Part shown: positions 6,223 to 7,496 of the stretch, piece after piece
How positions within the stretch are numbered: the first letter of the stretch is position 1
Layout: each line of letters opens with the position of its first letter
Assembly (NCBI GenBank): GCA_003223895.1
Contig: QHXD01000242.1
Coordinates: forward strand, 1 to 7,496
Reading direction: 5' to 3'
From: Acidobacteriota bacterium
GTDB taxonomy: Bacteria; Acidobacteriota; Terriglobia; 20CM-2-55-15
DNA: 7,496 bases
The notes under the pieces: generated by a model
Seen by the model: the letters and a program-made list of their open reading frames with translations, nothing else
Told to the model about the DNA's origin: nothing
The model's database searches: none
Made by a program: the position numbers and the translations under genes

Positions 6223-7008
6223 CTACTTCGCGCGCCCCTTGAAACCCTGGGCGAGCATGGGAACCTTGAATATCGTCTTGGCGTTGTTTCTGACTCCGTC
6301 GGGCGTTGTGAATTCCTTGCCATCCGGGCCAACGGCTCCGCTGCCGACCACGTAGAGCGTTTTCTTGTCGGGTCCCGAAAAAGCGACGCTGATGACGTTC
6401 CGAGGCGCTGGAATCACGCCGAGGTATTTTCCGTCCGGGCTGAACACCTGAACGCCAGGAGCCGACGTGACGTAAAGACGCCCGGCCGCGTCGATTGCCA
6501 TACCGTCACCGTTGCCGCCGGCCACGAGCTTTGCGAAATCTCGCCGGTTTTTGAGCGTGCCGTCCGGCAGCCTGTCGAATGCGACGATAACTGCGCCGTT
6601 GGTCACATAGAGAGTCCTCTCATCCGGACTCAGCATGATTCCGTTGGTGCGGAGATTTTCACCGAGGCTCGTCACCTTGCCGGCGGGATTGACGTAGTAG
6701 GCCCCGCCCACGGTGAAATATACATTGCCGTCCCTGTCCGCAACGAGGTCGTTGAGACGCCCAAGGGGCTTGCCTTCGAATTTGTCCGCCAGGATCCTGC
6801 GCTCCGGAGAGAGGACGCCCACCGCGGTCGGCTCAGTACATGGTGCTGCGCCGGCTTGTCGACCCGGATCCGTGCAGGTCCTCTCCGCCGCGATGACGCG
6901 GCCCATGGCGTCTATCGCTAAAGAACCTGCTCCATGCGTGTCCTTCAGGACGACCGAAGCCTTGTCGTTCTTGTCGAGCTTGGTGACCTGGTTGGGCTGT
7001 TCCGCCAT
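6223..7008 (-). CDS. SMP-30/gluconolactonase-like beta-propeller, main part, frame-broken from its signal peptide
   Basis: The main body of an exported six-bladed propeller of the SMP-30/gluconolactonase/LRE type. Enzymes of this family often hydrolyse lactones with a bound divalent metal. Visible family positions include RLNDLVADRDGNVYFT and LRTNGIMLSPDERTLYVTN, whose Asn residues are the usual metal or substrate ligands. GDGMAIDAAGRLYVTS carries the usual catalytic Asp. The usual N-terminal ligand Glu was not found and would lie near the frame break. The C-terminus FKGRAK and the TAG stop (6225-6223) look native. The nominal start given is the in-frame ATG at 7008, next to the point where family-like sequence begins (EQPNQVTKLDKND, from about 7002). 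The frame is open further upstream to 7080, but those residues are not family-like. The true start is at 7225 in another frame. The gene converges on the hydrolase across the palindromes. Confidence 0.75.
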   Translation of the reverse strand: MAEQPNQVTKLDKNDKASVVLKDTHGAGSLAIDAMGRVIAAERTCTDPGRQAGAAPCTEPTAVGVLSPERRILADKFEGKPLGRLNDLVADRDGNVYFTVGGAYYVNPAGKVTSLGENLRTNGIMLSPDERTLYVTNGAVIVAFDRLPDGTLKNRRDFAKLVAGGNGDGMAIDAAGRLYVTSAPGVQVFSPDGKYLGVIPAPRNVISVAFSGPDKKTLYVVGSGAVGPDGKEFTTPDGVRNNAKTIFKVPMLAQGFKGRAK

Positions 7009-7225
7009 CGGCCAGGCCGACAATACCGTCTGCGTTGTCTGTTCCCTGCCAGACGAGTTTCCATTTCGCTCCCGCCGCAATGACCCCTGGGATTTCGGTA
7101 ACGGTCACTTCCCTGACCCCCTGCTGCTGTTCAGCGCCGCGCTGCGGTGCGGCGGCAACCGGGCTCAGGACGAGAGCTGATCCACAGAGACACGATAAAG
7201 CCACGAACACTGCTTTCGATTTCAT
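6833..7225 (-). pseudogene. SMP-30-like propeller, N-terminal fragment (signal peptide and first strand)
   Basis: The ATG at 7225 opens a clear signal peptide: MKSKAVFVALSCLCGSALVL, then SPVAAAP. It runs on with VTVTEIPGVIAAGAKWKLVW and NADGIVGLADGG, the usual start of this propeller family. After the codons at 7009-7001 the frame turns into low-complexity Arg/Gly/His-rich shadow sequence and stops near 6833. The right continuation sits in the frame of the previous entry. The start is supported by GGAG (7234-7231), 5 nt upstream. An in-frame ATG at 7249 lies inside the predicted -10 box and has no Shine-Dalgarno sequence, so it is rejected. Without the propeller this fragment would have no function. 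Confidence 0.7.
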
Positions 7226-7247
7226 AAACTCTCCGATCTGCTCGCTC

Positions 7248-7275
7248 ATTATAATGACCGGAGTGTCGCTGTTAA
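7248..7275 (-). promoter_or_regulatory. Promoter of the SMP-30-like gene (TTAACA - 16 nt - TATAAT)
   Basis: On the minus strand TTAACA (7275-7270, 5 of 6 to the sigma-70 -35 consensus) is followed after 16 nt by a perfect TATAAT (7253-7248). A start of transcription near 7241 would leave a short leader containing GGAG before the ATG at 7225. The site lies in the divergent gap to the gene at 7303. Because the sequence is ATTATAAT, a TATAAT also reads on the plus strand (7250-7255), but there it lacks a good -35 box. Confidence 0.5.
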
Positions 7276-7302
7276 AAGAGCGGCAGGAGGAGGATAGTTT
7301 TC

Positions 7303-7496
7303 ATGGAAAGGTTCATGGGGATTGGTTGCATGCTTCTTTGCGGCATCGCGACGACGATGATGGCGCAGGAACCGGAGTGGAACGCAGCCAACGTCAAAGA
7401 ATGCGATCGAGCCTGCCTGGTCGGCCTCATGGACGGCTACATGGATGCCATCTTCAAGCACGATCCCAAATCGGTGCCGGCGCTGGCAAAAGATGT
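7303..7496 (+). CDS. Exported small protein, DUF8021/NTF2-like, 5' part (runs off the window)
   Basis: An open frame of 64 codons plus 2 nt that reaches the window end without a stop. Residues 1-22 form a signal peptide (MERF, hydrophobic GIGCMLLCGIATTM, MAQ). The mature part has C34-x3-C38 (ECDRACL) followed by VGLMDGYMDAIFKHDPKSVP. That arrangement, a CxxxC pair then a helix ending in HDP, is what I recall from secreted Acidobacteriota proteins of the DUF8021 or SnoaL/NTF2-like kind. Function is unknown. The start is strongly supported by GGAGGAGGA at 7286-7294, 8 nt before the ATG. The gene diverges from the SMP-30-like gene, so the two may be regulated together. Confidence 0.7.
   Translation, partial: MERFMGIGCMLLCGIATTMMAQEPEWNAANVKECDRACLVGLMDGYMDAIFKHDPKSVPALAKD

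Noticed and set aside
5717..6242. Open frames on both strands through the nested repeats (about 106-115 codons)
   Set aside because: They translate inverted repeats (Pro-Pro-Asn-Ser-Gly-Gly motifs appear on both strands) and have no ribosome site. They are by-products of the palindromes.
7223..7249. Start of the SMP-30-like gene at ATG 7249
   Set aside because: It lies in the predicted TATAAT box, has no Shine-Dalgarno sequence and puts charged residues before the signal peptide. ATG 7225 has GGAG at good spacing.
7249..7461. 70-codon minus-strand frame opposite the DUF8021-like start
   Set aside because: It is antisense to a well-supported start with a strong ribosome site and signal peptide, and it has no features of its own.

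Overview
The window looks like a piece of a GC-rich Acidobacteriota chromosome (inference). The basis is an Oar-like TonB-dependent receptor with an N-terminal carboxypeptidase-regulatory-like domain, several exported beta-propeller and hydrolase genes of kinds common in that phylum, and gaps full of long palindromic repeats. No rRNA, tRNA, CRISPR array or transposase gene was seen.

Layout. At 1-83 a perfect long hairpin lies at the window edge, followed by a leader (84-234) that could fold. At 235-2819 (+) is a TonB-dependent outer-membrane receptor, split into two frames near 609-615 with part of the plug domain apparently missing. At 2824-2952 a perfect palindrome with 53-bp arms fills the gap before a convergent gene. 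At 2956-4062 (-) is an exported six-bladed NHL propeller resembling peptidyl-alpha-hydroxyglycine alpha-amidating lyase (PAL). An 87-bp divergent gap leads to 4150-5688 (+), an exported alpha/beta hydrolase with a visible Ser-His pair. A 534-bp convergent gap (5689-6222) holds a palindromic element interrupted by a second palindromic element. At 6223-7225 (-) is an exported SMP-30/gluconolactonase-like propeller, frame-broken near 7000-7006. A divergent promoter gap leads to 7303-7496 (+), the start of an exported NTF2/DUF8021-like protein that runs off the window.

Every gene whose start is visible encodes an N-terminal export signal, so the products would work at the outer membrane or in the periplasm. 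The receptor could import a ligand that the exported propellers and hydrolase process, but gene order alternates in strand (convergent, divergent, convergent, divergent). It is therefore not one operon, and the joint role is inference.

The most notable signal is the nested repeat at 5719-6160. The undamaged left arm of the outer palindrome serves as an internal record of the empty site. It shows that a 253-bp element (5869-6121) with terminal inverted repeats interrupted the right arm, flanked by a 4-bp direct repeat, CTCA. The ends and core of that inserted element resemble the 1-83 hairpin, so the two look like one family. Two genes carry frame breaks with apparent loss of conserved residues.
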